64,000 nt of DNA from Nitriliruptoraceae bacterium (GTDB lineage: Bacteria > Actinomycetota > Nitriliruptoria > Nitriliruptorales > Nitriliruptoraceae). This document shows, in pieces, positions 17,234 through 29,398 of this stretch; position 1 is the first letter of the stretch; every line of letters begins with the position of its first letter. The DNA lies in the NCBI GenBank assembly GCA_018401275.1, contig JAGYKW010000001.1, forward strand, positions 423,501-487,500, written 5' to 3'. Made by a program: the position numbers and the translations under genes. The notes beneath the pieces were generated by a model. It was not told where the DNA came from. It searched no databases and saw only the letters and a list, made by a program, of their open reading frames with translations.

Positions 17234-18330
17234 GCGCCCCGTCCCGCCTGGAGCTCGAGCTGGAGGGTCGCCCGTACCAGATCGTCGTCGGTGACGGGCT
17301 GCTCGACGACGTCGGCGCACAGGTCCCGCTGCCGCTGCACGCCCGTCGAGCGCTCATCGTCACCCAGGCTCCGATCAGCGCGCACGGGTATCCCGAACGC
17401 GTCGCGCTCGCGCTGCGGGCCGCGAAGCTCGAGGTGCGCATCCACGAGGTGCCCGACGGGGAGGGCGCGAAGGCCGCCGACGTGCTCACCGGTCTGTGGG
17501 ACGTGTGCGCCGACTGGCCGCTGGGTCGTGACGACCTCATCGTCGCGGTGGGCGGCGGGGTCGTCGGGGACCTCGCCGGGTTCGTCGCGGCGACCTGGAT
17601 GCGCGGCGTCGCGCTGCTGCAGGTGCCCACCACGCTGCTCGCCATGGTCGACGCTGCGATCGGCGGCAAGACCGGCATCAACCTCGCGCAGGGCAAGAAC
17701 CTCGTCGGGGCGTTCCATCAGCCACTTGCCGTCGCCGCCGACCCGTCCGTGCTCGCGACGCTGCCCGAGCGCCTGCGCGTCGAGGGCGTCGCGGAGATCG
17801 TCAAGGCCGGGCTGATCGCCGACGCGACGCTGCTCGAGCGCATCGAGCGCGACCCGGAGGGCGTACGCCGCGGCGACGTCGAGCTGCTGCGCTCGCTCGT
17901 GCTGCGAGCCGCAGGCATCAAGGCCCGCGTCGTCGCGAGCGACGAGCGTGAGACGGGGGAGCGCGCGCACCTCAACCTCGGCCACACCTACGGGCACGTG
18001 CTCGAGACGCTCGCCGGCTACGGGACCTACCTGCACGGCGAGGCCGTCTCCGTCGGGCTCATCGTCGCCCTCGAGGTCGGCGTCACGCTCGGGACCACCC
18101 CACCGGCGCTCGTCGAGCGCGTCCGGGCCTGCCTGGCGGCCGTCGGGCTGCCCACCGTCGTGCCGGCCCTCGACCGCGAGGCGGTCCACGCGACGATGGC
18201 GCGCGACAAGAAGGCCCGTGACGGGGTCCGGATGGTGCTGCTCGAGGACGTCGGACGGCCCGTGCTCGTCCACGTGGGCCGCGCCACGCTCGACGAGGTC
18301 CTCGACCGCCTCGAGGGCGGCGCGCGCTAG
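17230..18330 (+). CDS. aroB: 3-dehydroquinate synthase
   Basis: Converts DAHP to 3-dehydroquinate using bound NAD and a divalent metal. 366 residues. NAD-binding GGGVVGDLAGFVAATWMRG, the PTTLLAMVDAAIGGKTGIN motif, KNLVGAFHQP and the metal ligand His in LNLGHTYGHVLE and YLHGEAVSVG are all present. The start is GTG in a GTGA overlap with aroK. No gene for the EPSP synthase (aroA) or for DAHP synthase is present in this window. Confidence 0.97.
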   Translation: MSAPSRLELELEGRPYQIVVGDGLLDDVGAQVPLPLHARRALIVTQAPISAHGYPERVALALRAAKLEVRIHEVPDGEGAKAADVLTGLWDVCADWPLGRDDLIVAVGGGVVGDLAGFVAATWMRGVALLQVPTTLLAMVDAAIGGKTGINLAQGKNLVGAFHQPLAVAADPSVLATLPERLRVEGVAEIVKAGLIADATLLERIERDPEGVRRGDVELLRSLVLRAAGIKARVVASDERETGERAHLNLGHTYGHVLETLAGYGTYLHGEAVSVGLIVALEVGVTLGTTPPALVERVRACLAAVGLPTVVPALDREAVHATMARDKKARDGVRMVLLEDVGRPVLVHVGRATLDEVLDRLEGGAR

Positions 18331-18333
18331 CGT
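18328..18333 (+). promoter_or_regulatory. Candidate -10 element for aroQ
   Basis: TAGCGT, overlapping the aroB stop codon. The context CTAGCGTCGCCCCCG is almost identical to the one upstream of mihF (32511-32525, one mismatch), which supports a shared function. Confidence 0.3.
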
Positions 18334-18392
18334 CGCCCCCGCGTCCGGCCGTCCAGGGCGCACGGCGCGTGAAGGCGTCGAGGAGGCTCACC

Positions 18393-18839
18393 GTGCGCAT
18401 CCTGCTCCTCAGTGGCCCGAACCTCGGGATGCTCGGCCATCGTGACCCGGCCGTGTACGGCACGGTGACGCTCGACGAGCTCGTCACGATCGCACGCACC
18501 GCGTGCGAGGCGCACGGCGCCGAGCTCGTCCACGAGCAGCACGACGCGGAGGCCGACCTCGTCGCGGCGCTCCACCGCGTCGTCACCGGCGCGACCCCTG
18601 CCGACGCGATCGTCATCAACGCCGGTGCGCTGACGCACTACGGGCTGTCCCTGCGTGACGCGCTCGACATCGTCGACGTGCCCCGCATCGAGCTGCACCT
18701 GTCGAACACGCTGGCACGCGAGGAGTTCCGCCACACCTCCGTCATCGCGGGCGTGTGCGACGGGACCGTCGCCGGGTTCGGTGCGCACGGCTACCGGCTG
18801 GCGATCGACGCGGCCGTCGCGCTCGTCAGCGACCGCTGA
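18393..18839 (+). CDS. aroQ: 3-dehydroquinate dehydratase, type II
   Basis: Type II dehydroquinase, 148 residues, third pathway step. The N terminus MRILLLSGPNLGMLGHR contains the GPNLxxLG signature; the catalytic Tyr is in PAVYGTVTL. INAGALTHYGLSLRDAL and IELHLSN with the FRHTSVI loop complete the active site. The GTG at 18393 is preceded by AGGAGG six bases upstream, better than the in-frame GTG at 18369. Confidence 0.96.
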   Translation: MRILLLSGPNLGMLGHRDPAVYGTVTLDELVTIARTACEAHGAELVHEQHDAEADLVAALHRVVTGATPADAIVINAGALTHYGLSLRDALDIVDVPRIELHLSNTLAREEFRHTSVIAGVCDGTVAGFGAHGYRLAIDAAVALVSDR

Positions 18840-18877
18840 GCGTGGCGCCCCGACCGGGCGCTGCGCCGCTGCCGCCG

Positions 18878-19951
18878 ATGGACCACGCAGCGCGGCGCGA
18901 TCGACTGCGTGCCACCCTGACAGCCGCCGGCTGCGAACTCCTCCTCGTCACGGCGGCGAACGACGTCCGCTACCTGACCGGCTTCAGCGGCTCGAACGGC
19001 GCCGTGCTCATCGGGGAGGAGGCGGCCCGGGACCTGCTCGTCACCGACGCGCGCTACCGCGAACGCATCGGGACGCTCGACATCGCTGGCGTCGAGCTCG
19101 ACCGTCGCCTCGAGGCGGTCGTCGCCGGACTCGGACGTGCACCGCTGGGCGTCGACGTCGAGCACGTGACGCTCGCCGCAGCGCAGCGCCTCGAGGCCGC
19201 GCGTGACGGTGAGGCGCTGGTGCGCACGTCCGGGCTGGTCGCTGCGCTGCGCGCGACCAAGGACGCGGCCGAGATCGCACGCATCGCACGCGCCTGCGCG
19301 ATCACGACGGACGTGCTGGGTGCACTCGCGGCACGTGGACTCACGCCCGGAGTGAGCGAACGCGCACTCGCCCGCGACGTCGAGCGCGCGTTCCTCGACC
19401 GCGGTGCCGACGGCGTCGCGTTCCCGACGATCGTGGCCTCGGGCCCCAACGGTGCGTCACCGCATCATGGGGTGAGTGACCGGCCGCTCGCTCCCGGTGA
19501 CCTCGTCACCATCGACTGCGGCGCCGAGGTCGACGGCTACCGGGCGGACATGACCCGCACGCTGCACGTCGGCCCGGTCGCGCTCGTCGCCGGCCAGCTC
19601 GTCGAGGTCCACCGCGTCGTCGAGGCGGCGAACGCAGCCGGACGGGCTGCCGCCAGCGTCGGTGGGGACGTCGCCGTCGTCGACCGTGCGGCCCGCCAGG
19701 TGGTCGAGGACGCCGGGTACGGCGAGGCGTTCGTCCATCCGACGGGGCACGGCATCGGCCTCGACGTGCACGAGGCCCCTCTGGTGACGCAACGGTCCAC
19801 TGCTAGCCTGCCGGTCGGCACGACGTTCACCGTCGAGCCCGGCATCTACCTCCCGGGGATCGGCGGGGTCCGCATCGAGGACTCGCTGGTCATCCTCGAG
19901 GGCGCGGTGGACGTCATGACCGACCTCGAGCGCGGGCTCATCCCCGCCTGA
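18878..19951 (+). CDS. pepP: Xaa-Pro aminopeptidase (M24B family)
   Basis: Creatinase-fold aminopeptidase P type, 357 residues from the ATG. The N-terminal domain has VRYLTGFSGSNG. The five metal ligands are in DCGAEVDGYRADMTR (two Asp), HPTGHGIGLDVHE (His), TVEPGIY (Glu) and VRIEDSL (Glu). It releases N-terminal residues next to proline. An in-frame GTG at 18842, three bases after aroQ, is an alternative start; neither has a strong ribosome binding site. In actinobacteria it regularly sits between aroQ and efp. Confidence 0.93.
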   Translation: MDHAARRDRLRATLTAAGCELLLVTAANDVRYLTGFSGSNGAVLIGEEAARDLLVTDARYRERIGTLDIAGVELDRRLEAVVAGLGRAPLGVDVEHVTLAAAQRLEAARDGEALVRTSGLVAALRATKDAAEIARIARACAITTDVLGALAARGLTPGVSERALARDVERAFLDRGADGVAFPTIVASGPNGASPHHGVSDRPLAPGDLVTIDCGAEVDGYRADMTRTLHVGPVALVAGQLVEVHRVVEAANAAGRAAASVGGDVAVVDRAARQVVEDAGYGEAFVHPTGHGIGLDVHEAPLVTQRSTASLPVGTTFTVEPGIYLPGIGGVRIEDSLVILEGAVDVMTDLERGLIPA

Positions 19952-19963
19952 CGGAGCCTGACC

Positions 19964-20521
19964 ATGGTCTCGACCAACAACCTCAAGAACGGCATGACGC
20001 TCCTGATCGACGGGAAGCTCCAGCAGATCGTCGACTGGAACCACCACAAGCCCGGCAAGGGTGGAGCCGTCGTGCGCACCAAGCTGCGCCAGTTCGAGTC
20101 CGGCAAGGTCGTCGAGAAGACCTTCCGCGCCGGCGAGGAGGTCGAGCAGGCCATCATCGACCGTCGCACCCTGCAGTACCTCTACCGCGACGCTGACGAC
20201 CTGGTCCTCATGGACGCCGAGACCTACGAGCAGCAGAACGCGCCCGTCGCGGTCATCGGTGAGGCCATCGACTACCTCCTCGAGGGCGACGAGCTCGGCG
20301 TGTCCGTCTACGACGGCCGCATCGTCGGCGTCGAGCTGCCCGCCTCCAAGGTCCTGCAGATCGTCGAGACGGACCCGGGCCACGCCGGGAACACGGCGAC
20401 GTCCGCGACGAAGCCCGCCACGCTCGAGACCGGCAAGGTCGTGCACGTGCCGCTCTTCATCGAGAAGGGCGAGAAGATCAAGGTCGACACCCGGAGCGGC
20501 GACTACATCTCCCGCGCCTGA
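19964..20521 (+). CDS. efp: Elongation factor P
   Basis: EF-P, 185 residues, relieves ribosome stalling at polyproline. Begins STNNLKNGMTLLIDGK. The domain I loop that enters the peptidyl transferase centre is HHKPGKGG, with Lys at residue 32, the type expected for EF-P with a lysine tip. OB domains II and III follow, with the C-terminal GEKIKVDTRSGDYISR signature. The stop overlaps the nusB start by one base. Confidence 0.98.
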   Translation: MVSTNNLKNGMTLLIDGKLQQIVDWNHHKPGKGGAVVRTKLRQFESGKVVEKTFRAGEEVEQAIIDRRTLQYLYRDADDLVLMDAETYEQQNAPVAVIGEAIDYLLEGDELGVSVYDGRIVGVELPASKVLQIVETDPGHAGNTATSATKPATLETGKVVHVPLFIEKGEKIKVDTRSGDYISRA

Positions 20522-21069
20522 TGGCGGACCGGCCCGACACCGCCGCACGCCGCGACGACACGCGCGACCCGCACGCGAGCCGCATGGCGGCGCTGCGCGT
20601 CCTCTACGCCGCGGACGTGCGCGGGATCGACCCGCTCGACGTGCTCCAGGAGGAGCTCGAGAGCGGACCGAGCGACGATGCGGAGCTCGGGACCGCGCCG
20701 ATGGACCGCTTCGCGATGACGCTGCTGCACGGACTTGCCGCGTCGATCCCTGAGCACGATGCACGCATCGCCCGCTTCGCGCGCGGCTGGCGGCTCGAGC
20801 GCATGCCCGCCATCGACCGCAACGTGCTGCGTCTCGCCGTGCACGAGCTGCTGACCGAGCCCACTCCCGTGCCCGTCGTCATCGACGAGGCCGTACGGCT
20901 CGCCTCAGAGCTCTCGACCGACGACTCGGGGCGCTACGTCAACGGGGTGCTGTCCGCCATCGTCCGCGAGCTCGCCGAGCAGGCATCGGACACGTCGCAG
21001 GTCGCGCCCGAGGACGAGACTCCAGCCCTGCGTGACGAGACTGCGGCCGAGGGCGAGATCCAGGCGTAG
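20521..21069 (+). CDS. nusB: Transcription antitermination factor NusB
   Basis: NusB, 182 residues, binds boxA RNA with NusE (S10) in rRNA antitermination. All-helical core: SRMAALRVLYAADVRG, WRLERMPAIDRNVLRLAVHEL and ETxP-like PVPVVIDEAVRLASELSTDDSGRYVNGVL (quoted in part; these are the family signatures). The last 35 residues are an acidic low-complexity tail. It probably serves the rRNA operon at the right end of this window, whose leader has a boxA-like motif. Confidence 0.95.
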   Translation: MADRPDTAARRDDTRDPHASRMAALRVLYAADVRGIDPLDVLQEELESGPSDDAELGTAPMDRFAMTLLHGLAASIPEHDARIARFARGWRLERMPAIDRNVLRLAVHELLTEPTPVPVVIDEAVRLASELSTDDSGRYVNGVLSAIVRELAEQASDTSQVAPEDETPALRDETAAEGEIQA

Positions 21070-21098
21070 GCCTGCAGCGGCGGACCGCGCACCGCTGC

Positions 21099-21104
21099 TA
21101 TCCT
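21099..21104 (+). promoter_or_regulatory. Candidate -10 element for the pyr operon
   Basis: TATCCT. A transcript started 6-10 bases downstream would begin almost directly at the PyrR-binding hairpin at 21117. No -35 match at 16-18 bases. Confidence 0.45.
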
Positions 21105-21116
21105 CCGCCCCGTTCA

Positions 21117-22673
<1,557 letters not shown>

Positions 22674-22677
<4 letters not shown>

Positions 22678-23999
22678 GCGAGCTGCTGATCGCCGGAGGG
22701 CGCATCCTCGACGCGAGCACCGGCACCGACACGGTCGCCGATGTGCTCGTGCGCGACGGCCTCATCGTCGCCATCGGTCCCGACGTCGCGAGCGGCGCCT
22801 CCGGCGCTGACGTGCTCGACGCCAGGGACTGCTGGGTCACGCCCGGCCTCATCGACCTGCACACGCACCTGCGCGAACCCGGCGGCGAGGGTGCGGAGGA
22901 CATCGCCACCGGATCCGCCGCGGCCGCTGCCGGCGGCTACACCGCTGTCGCGCCGATGGCCAACACCGATCCCGTCGCGGACACGGCCGTCGTCATCGAG
23001 CTCATCATGCGCCGCGGGCGCGAGGTCGGGCTCGTCGACCTGCTGCCCGTCGCGTCGATCACGCGGGGGCTCGGCGGCGCCGAGCTCAGCCCGATGGGGG
23101 AGCTGGCGCGTTCCGAGGCGCGCGTCGACTTCTTCTCCGACGACGGTGTCCCGCTCGGCGACAGCCTCGTGATGCGCCGGGCGCTGCAGTACGCGAGCGC
23201 CTTCGACGTGGTCATCTGCAACCACTCCGAGGACCCCGCGCTCACCGCCGACGCCCAGATGAACGAGGGGGCGACGTCGTCGGTGCTCGGGCTGCCCGGC
23301 TGGCCACGCGAGGCCGAGGAGGTCATGCTCGCCCGTGACCTGATCCTGGCCCACGGAGCCGGCGCGCGCCTGCACGTGCCCCATCTGACCACCGCCGGGG
23401 GCGTCGAGCTCGTACGGCACGCGAAGCGTGCCGGCGTGCGCGTCACCGCCGAGGTGACTCCGCACCACCTCACGCTCGAGGACGTCGAGGTCGCCGCCTA
23501 CGACGCCGTGATGAAGGTCAATCCGCCGCTGCGCACGCGTCGCGACATCGACGCGCTGCGTGCGGCACTCGCCGACGGGACGATCGACGCGGTCGCCACC
23601 GACCATGCGCCGCACGGGCGCGAGGCGAAGCGTCAGCCGTGGGAGCATGCGCCGTGCGGGATGCTCGGACTCGAGACAGCGTTCGCGCTCGTCCACACCG
23701 AGCTCGTCCTCGGCGGGGTGCTCGACGCCATGACCGCCGTGGCGCGTTTCACGACCGGCCCGGCCGGAGTGCGGAACACGCGCGGGCACGGCGGACCCAT
23801 CACCGTCGGCGCGCCGGCGAACCTGCACGTCTTCGATCCGTCGCAGCGCTGGACGGTCGACCGCGCCCGGCTGCACAGCCGGGCCGACAACACTCCGTTC
23901 CACGGTCGCGAGCTCGTCGGCCGCACCCGCCACACCATCCTGCACGGGCGTCCGACGCTGCGTGACGGGGAGATCGCTTCGGAGGTCACGCATGGCTGA
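22674..23999 (+). CDS. pyrC: Dihydroorotase
   Basis: Type I (AllB/PyrC-like) zinc amidohydrolase, 441 residues, cyclises carbamoyl aspartate. Metal ligands in DLHTHLREPG (61-70) and TDHAPH; HSEDPAL and EVTPHHLTLED complete the active site. The ATG at 22674 overlaps the pyrB stop and is preceded by GGAGGT. In mycobacteria a small gene lies between pyrC and carA; here carA follows directly with an 8-base overlap. Confidence 0.97.
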
Positions 24000-25167
24000 C
24001 GCACTGCTCGTGCTCGAGGACGGGACCGTGTTCCGCGGCCGCAGCGTCGGTGCCACCGGAACGGTGCTCGGCGAGGCAGTGTTCAACACGGGCATGACCG
24101 GGTACCAGGAGGTCCTGACCGACCCGTCCTACCGCGGGCAGATCGTCGCGATGACCGCTGCGCACGTCGGCAACTACGGGATGCATCCCGACCACGCGGA
24201 GTCCGACGCGATCCAGGTCGCCGGATTCGTCGTGCGCGAGATGGCGCACCGTCCGTCCTCGTGGCGCTCGCAGGGCTCGCTGCCCGACGCGCTGCGCGAC
24301 GCTGACGTCGTCGCCATCGAGGACGTCGACACCCGGCGCCTGACGCGCCGCATCCGCGAGCACGGGGCGATGCGTGCGGGGCTGTCGAGCGAGATCCTCG
24401 ACGCGGACGCGCTGCTCGCGCTGGTGCGTGAGAGCCCTTCGATGGCGGGCCGCGAGCTCGTCAGCGAGGTCGGCGTCCGTGAACCGCGCATCGTGCGTCC
24501 CGACGGTGACGTCCGGCTGCGCATCGCCGCGCTCGACCTCGGCATGAAGCGCTCGATGATCACCGGCCTCGTGGGCCTCGGGGCCGAGGTGCACCTGCTG
24601 CCCTCGAACACGAGCGCCGACGCGGTGCGCGCCCTCGAGCCCGACGGCCTGTTCGTCTCCAACGGTCCGGGCGACCCGGCGACCGTCGAGGCCGCCGTCG
24701 CGACGACGGCTGCGCTGCTCGGTGAGGTGCCCGTGTTCGGCATCTGCCTGGGTTCGCAGCTGCTCGGCCGGGCGATGGGCGCCAGCACCTACAAGCTCGC
24801 GTTCGGCCACCGCGGCATCAACCAGCCGGTCCTGCGTCGCCGCGAGGGCGTCGTGGAGATCACGAGCCACAACCATGGGTTCGCGGTCGACGCGACGACG
24901 CTCGGCGAGCGCACCGGCGAGCACCGCTACCGCACCGCTTCGCACGGCGAGGTCGAGGTCAGCCACGTCAACCTCAACGACGACGTGTGCGAGGGACTCG
25001 TCGCACTCGACCTGCCCGCGTTCAGCGTCCAGTACCACCCTGAGGCCGCGCCCGGACCGTCCGACGCCCACTACCTGTTCGACCGCTTCGGGGAGCTGAT
25101 GCTGGCGGTGCGTGAGGGGCGGGCCCGATCGCTCGTCGACCTCGAGCAGAAGGCGGGGGTGGCCTGA
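23992..25167 (+). CDS. carA: Carbamoyl-phosphate synthase, small (glutaminase) subunit
   Basis: Class I glutamine amidotransferase subunit, 391 residues, supplies ammonia to CarB. The N-terminal domain begins [18 protein letters not shown] and contains [16 protein letters not shown]. The glutaminase nucleophile is in [12 protein letters not shown]; the HPEAAPGP segment gives the catalytic His and Glu. The ATG at 23992 follows GGAGGT and lies inside the end of pyrC. Serves both pyrimidine and arginine synthesis; in this window only the PyrR leader would control it. Confidence 0.97.
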   Translation: MADALLVLEDGTVFRGRSVGATGTVLGEAVFNTGMTGYQEVLTDPSYRGQIVAMTAAHVGNYGMHPDHAESDAIQVAGFVVREMAHRPSSWRSQGSLPDALRDADVVAIEDVDTRRLTRRIREHGAMRAGLSSEILDADALLALVRESPSMAGRELVSEVGVREPRIVRPDGDVRLRIAALDLGMKRSMITGLVGLGAEVHLLPSNTSADAVRALEPDGLFVSNGPGDPATVEAAVATTAALLGEVPVFGICLGSQLLGRAMGASTYKLAFGHRGINQPVLRRREGVVEITSHNHGFAVDATTLGERTGEHRYRTASHGEVEVSHVNLNDDVCEGLVALDLPAFSVQYHPEAAPGPSDAHYLFDRFGELMLAVREGRARSLVDLEQKAGVA

Positions 25168-28100
25168 TGCCGCGTCGCGACGATCTCACGAGCGTCCTCG
25201 TCCTCGGTTCCGGCCCGATCGTCATCGGTCAAGCGGGGGAGTTCGACTACTCGGGAACTCAGGCCTGCAACGTGCTGCGCGAGGAGGGCCTGCGCGTCAT
25301 CCTCGTGAACTCCAACCCGGCGACGATCATGACAGACCCGGGTGTCGCCGATGCGACGTACGTGGAGCCGCTGACCGTCGAGTCGGTCCGCGCCGTCATC
25401 GAGCTCGAGCGTCCCGATGCGCTGCTCGCCACGCTCGGTGGACAGACCGCGCTCAACCTCGCGATCGCACTCGCCGAGGCCGGCGTGCTCGAGGAGTTCG
25501 GCGTCGAGCTGCTCGGCGCGGAGGTCGAGGCCATCCGCACCGCGGAGGACCGCGAGCTGTTCCGGCTCGCCATGGCCGAGGTCGGTCTTGAGACGCCGCG
25601 CTCCGTCGCCGTGCGCACCGTCGACGAGGCACTGGCCGCCGCGACCGAGCTCGGCTACCCGCTCGTGCTTCGCCCCTCGTTCACGCTCGGCGGCAAGGGC
25701 GGCGGCATCGCGTACGACGAGCCGGACCTGATCACCAAGATCACGCGAGGCCTCGCGGACTCTCCGGTCCACGAGGTGCTCGTCGAGGAGTCCGTGATCG
25801 GCTGGAAGGAGTTCGAGCTCGAGGTCATGCGGGACCGCAACGACAACTGCGTGATCGTGTGCTCGATCGAGAACGTGGACGCGATGGGCGTGCATACGGG
25901 CGACTCGATCACCGTCGCACCGGCCATGACGCTCTCCGACCCTGAGCTGCAGCAGATGCGTGACGCGGCGTTCACCGTCCTGCGCCGTATCGGGGTGGAG
26001 ACCGGCGGTTCGAACGTGCAGTTCGCCGTCGATCCGGTCACCGGCCGGCAGCTCGTCATCGAGATGAACCCACGCGTGTCCCGTTCGTCCGCGCTCGCGT
26101 CGAAGGCGACCGGCTTCCCGATCGCGAAGATCGCGGCGCGGCTGGCGCTCGGCTACACGCTCGATGAGATCGCGAACGACATCACCGGTCGCACGCGGGC
26201 AGCGTTCGAACCGTCGATCGACTACGTCGTCGTGAAGATCCCGCGCTTCGACTTCGAGAAGTTCCCCGGTGCGGACGACACGCTGACGACCCGAATGCAC
26301 TCCGTCGGAGAGGTGATGGCGTTCGGCCGCACGTTCCGCGACGCGCTCCACCGCGCGATGCGCAGCCTCGAGGACGGCACGATCGGATTCCACGCGCCCG
26401 ACGACGGCTGCGATGACGCGACGCTGCGAGCGGACCTGGTGCGTCCCACGCCGCGTCGCATCCACCGGGTCGCGCAGGCGCTCGCGCGCGGCATGGCGGT
26501 GGAGGAGGTCGCCCGTCTCACGGCGTACGACCCCTGGTTCGTCGATCAGATGCAGCAGCTCACCGACCTCCATGCCCGCATCACGAAGGCCGGTCCTGCG
26601 CTGCTCGATGACGAGGCCGCCCTGCGCGAGGCGAAGCGTGAGGGGGTCGGGGACCGCCTGATCGCCCTGCTCGTCGGCTCGGACGAGACCACCGTGCGCG
26701 CTGCACGTCACCGGCTCGGGGTCCGGCCCGTCTACCGGACCGTCGACACGTGCGCGGCCGAGTTCGACTCCTCGACGCCCTACCACTATGCGACCTACGA
26801 CGAGGACGACGAGGTCGCGCCGCACGACCGGCCGGCCGTCATCGTGCTCGGGTCGGGTCCGAACCGCATCGGTCAGGGCGTCGAGTTCGACTACTGCTGC
26901 GTCCATGCCGTGCTCGCGCTCAAGGACGCCGGGTACGAGACCATCATGATCAACTGCAACCCCGAGACCGTCTCCACGGACTACGACACGGCCGACCGGC
27001 TGTACTTCGAGCCCCTGTCGCTCGAGGACGTGCTCGAGGTCGTCGATCGCGAACGTCCCGTCGGGGTCATCGTGCAGTTCGGCGGACAGACCCCGCTCAA
27101 GCTCGCGCGAGGCCTGGCCGACGCGGGGGTGCCGATCTGGGGTACCTCGCCCGACGCGATCGACACTGCGGAGGACCGCGGACTGTTCGCTGACATGATG
27201 GAGCGCATCGGTGCGCGCATGCCGGCAGGCGGGACCGCTCGCACCGCGGAGGAGGCTCGCGAGGTCGCCGGGCGCATCGGCTACCCGGTGCTCGTGCGGC
27301 CCTCGTTCGTGCTCGGCGGCCGTGCGATGCGCATCGTCGACGACCCGGCTGCGCTCGCACGCGAGGTCGGTGCGGCCTTGGCTGCAGCGGGGGACCAGAC
27401 GATCCTCGTCGACCGTTTCCTCGAGTCGGCCATCGAGGTCGATGTCGACGTCGTGTTCGACGGTGAGGAGCTGCTGGTCGGAGGCATCCTCGAGCACATC
27501 GAGGAGGCCGGCGTGCACTCGGGCGACTCCGCCTGCACCGTGCCACCGGTCACGCTGTCGCGCGCGCTCGAGCACGAGGTCATCGAGGTCGCAGGTCGCA
27601 TCGCGCGCGGACTGGGCGTCATCGGCCTGATGAACGTCCAGTTCGCCGTGCGTGACCAGCAGCTCTACTGCATCGAGGCCAACCCGCGCGCCTCACGCAC
27701 CGTCCCGTTCGTGTCCAAGGCCGTCGGTGTGCCGCTCGCGAAGATCGCGGCGCGCGTCATGGCCGGCACCAGCCTCGCCGAGCTGCGCGCCGAGGGCATC
27801 CTGCCGGTACACAGTTACGACCCGGACGTGCTCGACCACGTCGCCGTCAAGGAGGCCGTCCTGCCCTTCGACCGCTTCCCGGGTGTCGACCCGGCGCTCA
27901 CGCCGGAGATGCGCTCCACCGGCGAGGTGATGGGCATCGCGGACGACTTCGGAGACGCGTTCGCACGCGCCCAGGCCGGGACCGGCACGCTGACCCTGCC
28001 GCGCAGTGGCACCGTGTTCCTCTCGGTGGCCGACCGCGACAAGCGTGCGGTCGTGCTCGTCGCTCGGCGTCTCGTCGACCTCGGGCTGACACTGCTCGCG

Positions 28101-28466
28101 ACCGACGGGACCGCACGGGTCCTCGAGCGCTGGGGCGTGCCCGTCACCCGCATCGGGAAGGTCACCGAGGGCGACGATGCGATCGTGGAGGGGTTGCGCG
28201 ACGGGAGCATCGACCTCGTGTTCAACACGCCCTACGGTGCGGATGCGCGCGGCGACGGCCTGCTGATCCGTCAGACTGCCGCGAGCAACGGCGTACCGTG
28301 CGTGACCACGCTCGCCGGGATGAGTGCTGCACTGCTCGGCGTCGAGGCGTTGCAGCGGGAGGGCTTCATGGTGCGCTCGCTCCAGTCGCGACACGCCGGC
28401 ATGGAGGAGCGGATCCTGGCGCGTGATGCGCTGGTCGCTGCGCGGGCCGAAGGGGGTGGCGCATGA
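25167..28466 (+). CDS. carB: Carbamoyl-phosphate synthase, large subunit
   Basis: ATP-grasp synthetase of 1099 residues with the internal duplication of the family: the first half begins [20 protein letters not shown], the second repeats it as [23 protein letters not shown]-grasp motifs (for example [11 protein letters not shown] and [19 protein letters not shown]) are intact in both. A C-terminal MGS-type domain (about 940-1090) with [17 protein letters not shown] is the expected site for UMP or ornithine effectors. TGATG junction with carA, ATGA with the next gene. Confidence 0.98.
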   Translation: MPRRDDLTSVLVLGSGPIVIGQAGEFDYSGTQACNVLREEGLRVILVNSNPATIMTDPGVADATYVEPLTVESVRAVIELERPDALLATLGGQTALNLAIALAEAGVLEEFGVELLGAEVEAIRTAEDRELFRLAMAEVGLETPRSVAVRTVDEALAAATELGYPLVLRPSFTLGGKGGGIAYDEPDLITKITRGLADSPVHEVLVEESVIGWKEFELEVMRDRNDNCVIVCSIENVDAMGVHTGDSITVAPAMTLSDPELQQMRDAAFTVLRRIGVETGGSNVQFAVDPVTGRQLVIEMNPRVSRSSALASKATGFPIAKIAARLALGYTLDEIANDITGRTRAAFEPSIDYVVVKIPRFDFEKFPGADDTLTTRMHSVGEVMAFGRTFRDALHRAMRSLEDGTIGFHAPDDGCDDATLRADLVRPTPRRIHRVAQALARGMAVEEVARLTAYDPWFVDQMQQLTDLHARITKAGPALLDDEAALREAKREGVGDRLIALLVGSDETTVRAARHRLGVRPVYRTVDTCAAEFDSSTPYHYATYDEDDEVAPHDRPAVIVLGSGPNRIGQGVEFDYCCVHAVLALKDAGYETIMINCNPETVSTDYDTADRLYFEPLSLEDVLEVVDRERPVGVIVQFGGQTPLKLARGLADAGVPIWGTSPDAIDTAEDRGLFADMMERIGARMPAGGTARTAEEAREVAGRIGYPVLVRPSFVLGGRAMRIVDDPAALAREVGAALAAAGDQTILVDRFLESAIEVDVDVVFDGEELLVGGILEHIEEAGVHSGDSACTVPPVTLSRALEHEVIEVAGRIARGLGVIGLMNVQFAVRDQQLYCIEANPRASRTVPFVSKAVGVPLAKIAARVMAGTSLAELRAEGILPVHSYDPDVLDHVAVKEAVLPFDRFPGVDPALTPEMRSTGEVMGIADDFGDAFARAQAGTGTLTLPRSGTVFLSVADRDKRAVVLVARRLVDLGLTLLATDGTARVLERWGVPVTRIGKVTEGDDAIVEGLRDGSIDLVFNTPYGADARGDGLLIRQTAASNGVPCVTTLAGMSAALLGVEALQREGFMVRSLQSRHAGMEERILARDALVAARAEGGGA

Positions 28467-29398
28467 AGCGCGGCACGGTGAGCGGACGCACCGACCGTGA
28501 CGGCCCGATCCGCGTCGTTGCGGAGGTCGTGACGCGCCGTCGCACCGGCCCCTACACGACGCTCGTCATCGCCACGCAGGAACTCGCAGCACGATCGAGC
28601 CCCGGGCACTTCGTCGAGGTCGCCGTGGAGGCGCCCGGGACGCTGCTGCGACGGCCGCTCTCCATCGCTCGCGCCGACGCTGCTGCCAGCGGCGTCGGGA
28701 TCGTGGAACTCGTCATCGGCCCCGACGGACCGGGGTCCGCCTGGCTCGCGGAGGTGCAGACCGGATCGCACCTCGATGTCATCGGTCCGCTCGGCAAGCC
28801 GTTCCCGCTGCCGCAGCGCCCTGCTCGCTGCCTGCTCGTCGGCGGCGGGTATGGCGCGGCACCGCTCCACTACCTGGCCGAGGTCCTCGTCCCGCTCGGC
28901 CACCGGGTCGATCTCATCGTCGGCGCGTCCAGCGAGTCGACGCTGCTGCACTCCATCGAGGCGAAGCGCGTCGCTCACAGCCTGCAGACGACCACCGAGG
29001 ACGGCAGCGCAGGGATGCGTGGGCGCGTGACCGACGCGATCCCTGACGTGGTCGCGCGGCACGGCAGCGACGTCATCTACGCCTGCGGTCCCAACGCCAT
29101 GCTCGCCGCCGTGTCCGTGCTCGGCGGGCAGCTCGGCGTCCCGGTCCGCGTGTCGCTCGAGGAGCGCATGGCATGCGGTCTCGGTGTGTGCTTCACCTGC
29201 GCGATCCCGGTGCGCGATCGTGACGGCGAGGTGCAGATGCGCCGCTCGTGCATCGATGGGCCGGTCATGGACGGCTCGCGCGTCGACTGGCGGCTCATGG
29301 GCCTCGGACACGTCGTCGACGCGATGGGTGGCGGCGCGGACGACCCGGATCCGACCGAGGCCGGGGCCGACCCCACAGACCGTGCGGTGGTCGCGTGA
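28463..29398 (+). CDS. pyrK: Dihydroorotate dehydrogenase B, electron transfer subunit
   Basis: FAD and [2Fe-2S] subunit that passes electrons from PyrD to NAD. 311 residues. FAD motif RRPLS (63-67), nucleotide-binding GGGYGAAPL, and the cluster ligands C238, C243, C246 and C263 (CGLGVCFTC ... RRSC). It lies directly before pyrD with a GTGA overlap, as expected for the heterotetrameric class 1B enzyme. Mycobacteria and Streptomyces use the membrane class 2 enzyme instead. The last 40 residues are a Gly/Asp/Pro-rich tail. Confidence 0.95.
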   Translation: MKRGTVSGRTDRDGPIRVVAEVVTRRRTGPYTTLVIATQELAARSSPGHFVEVAVEAPGTLLRRPLSIARADAAASGVGIVELVIGPDGPGSAWLAEVQTGSHLDVIGPLGKPFPLPQRPARCLLVGGGYGAAPLHYLAEVLVPLGHRVDLIVGASSESTLLHSIEAKRVAHSLQTTTEDGSAGMRGRVTDAIPDVVARHGSDVIYACGPNAMLAAVSVLGGQLGVPVRVSLEERMACGLGVCFTCAIPVRDRDGEVQMRRSCIDGPVMDGSRVDWRLMGLGHVVDAMGGGADDPDPTEAGADPTDRAVVA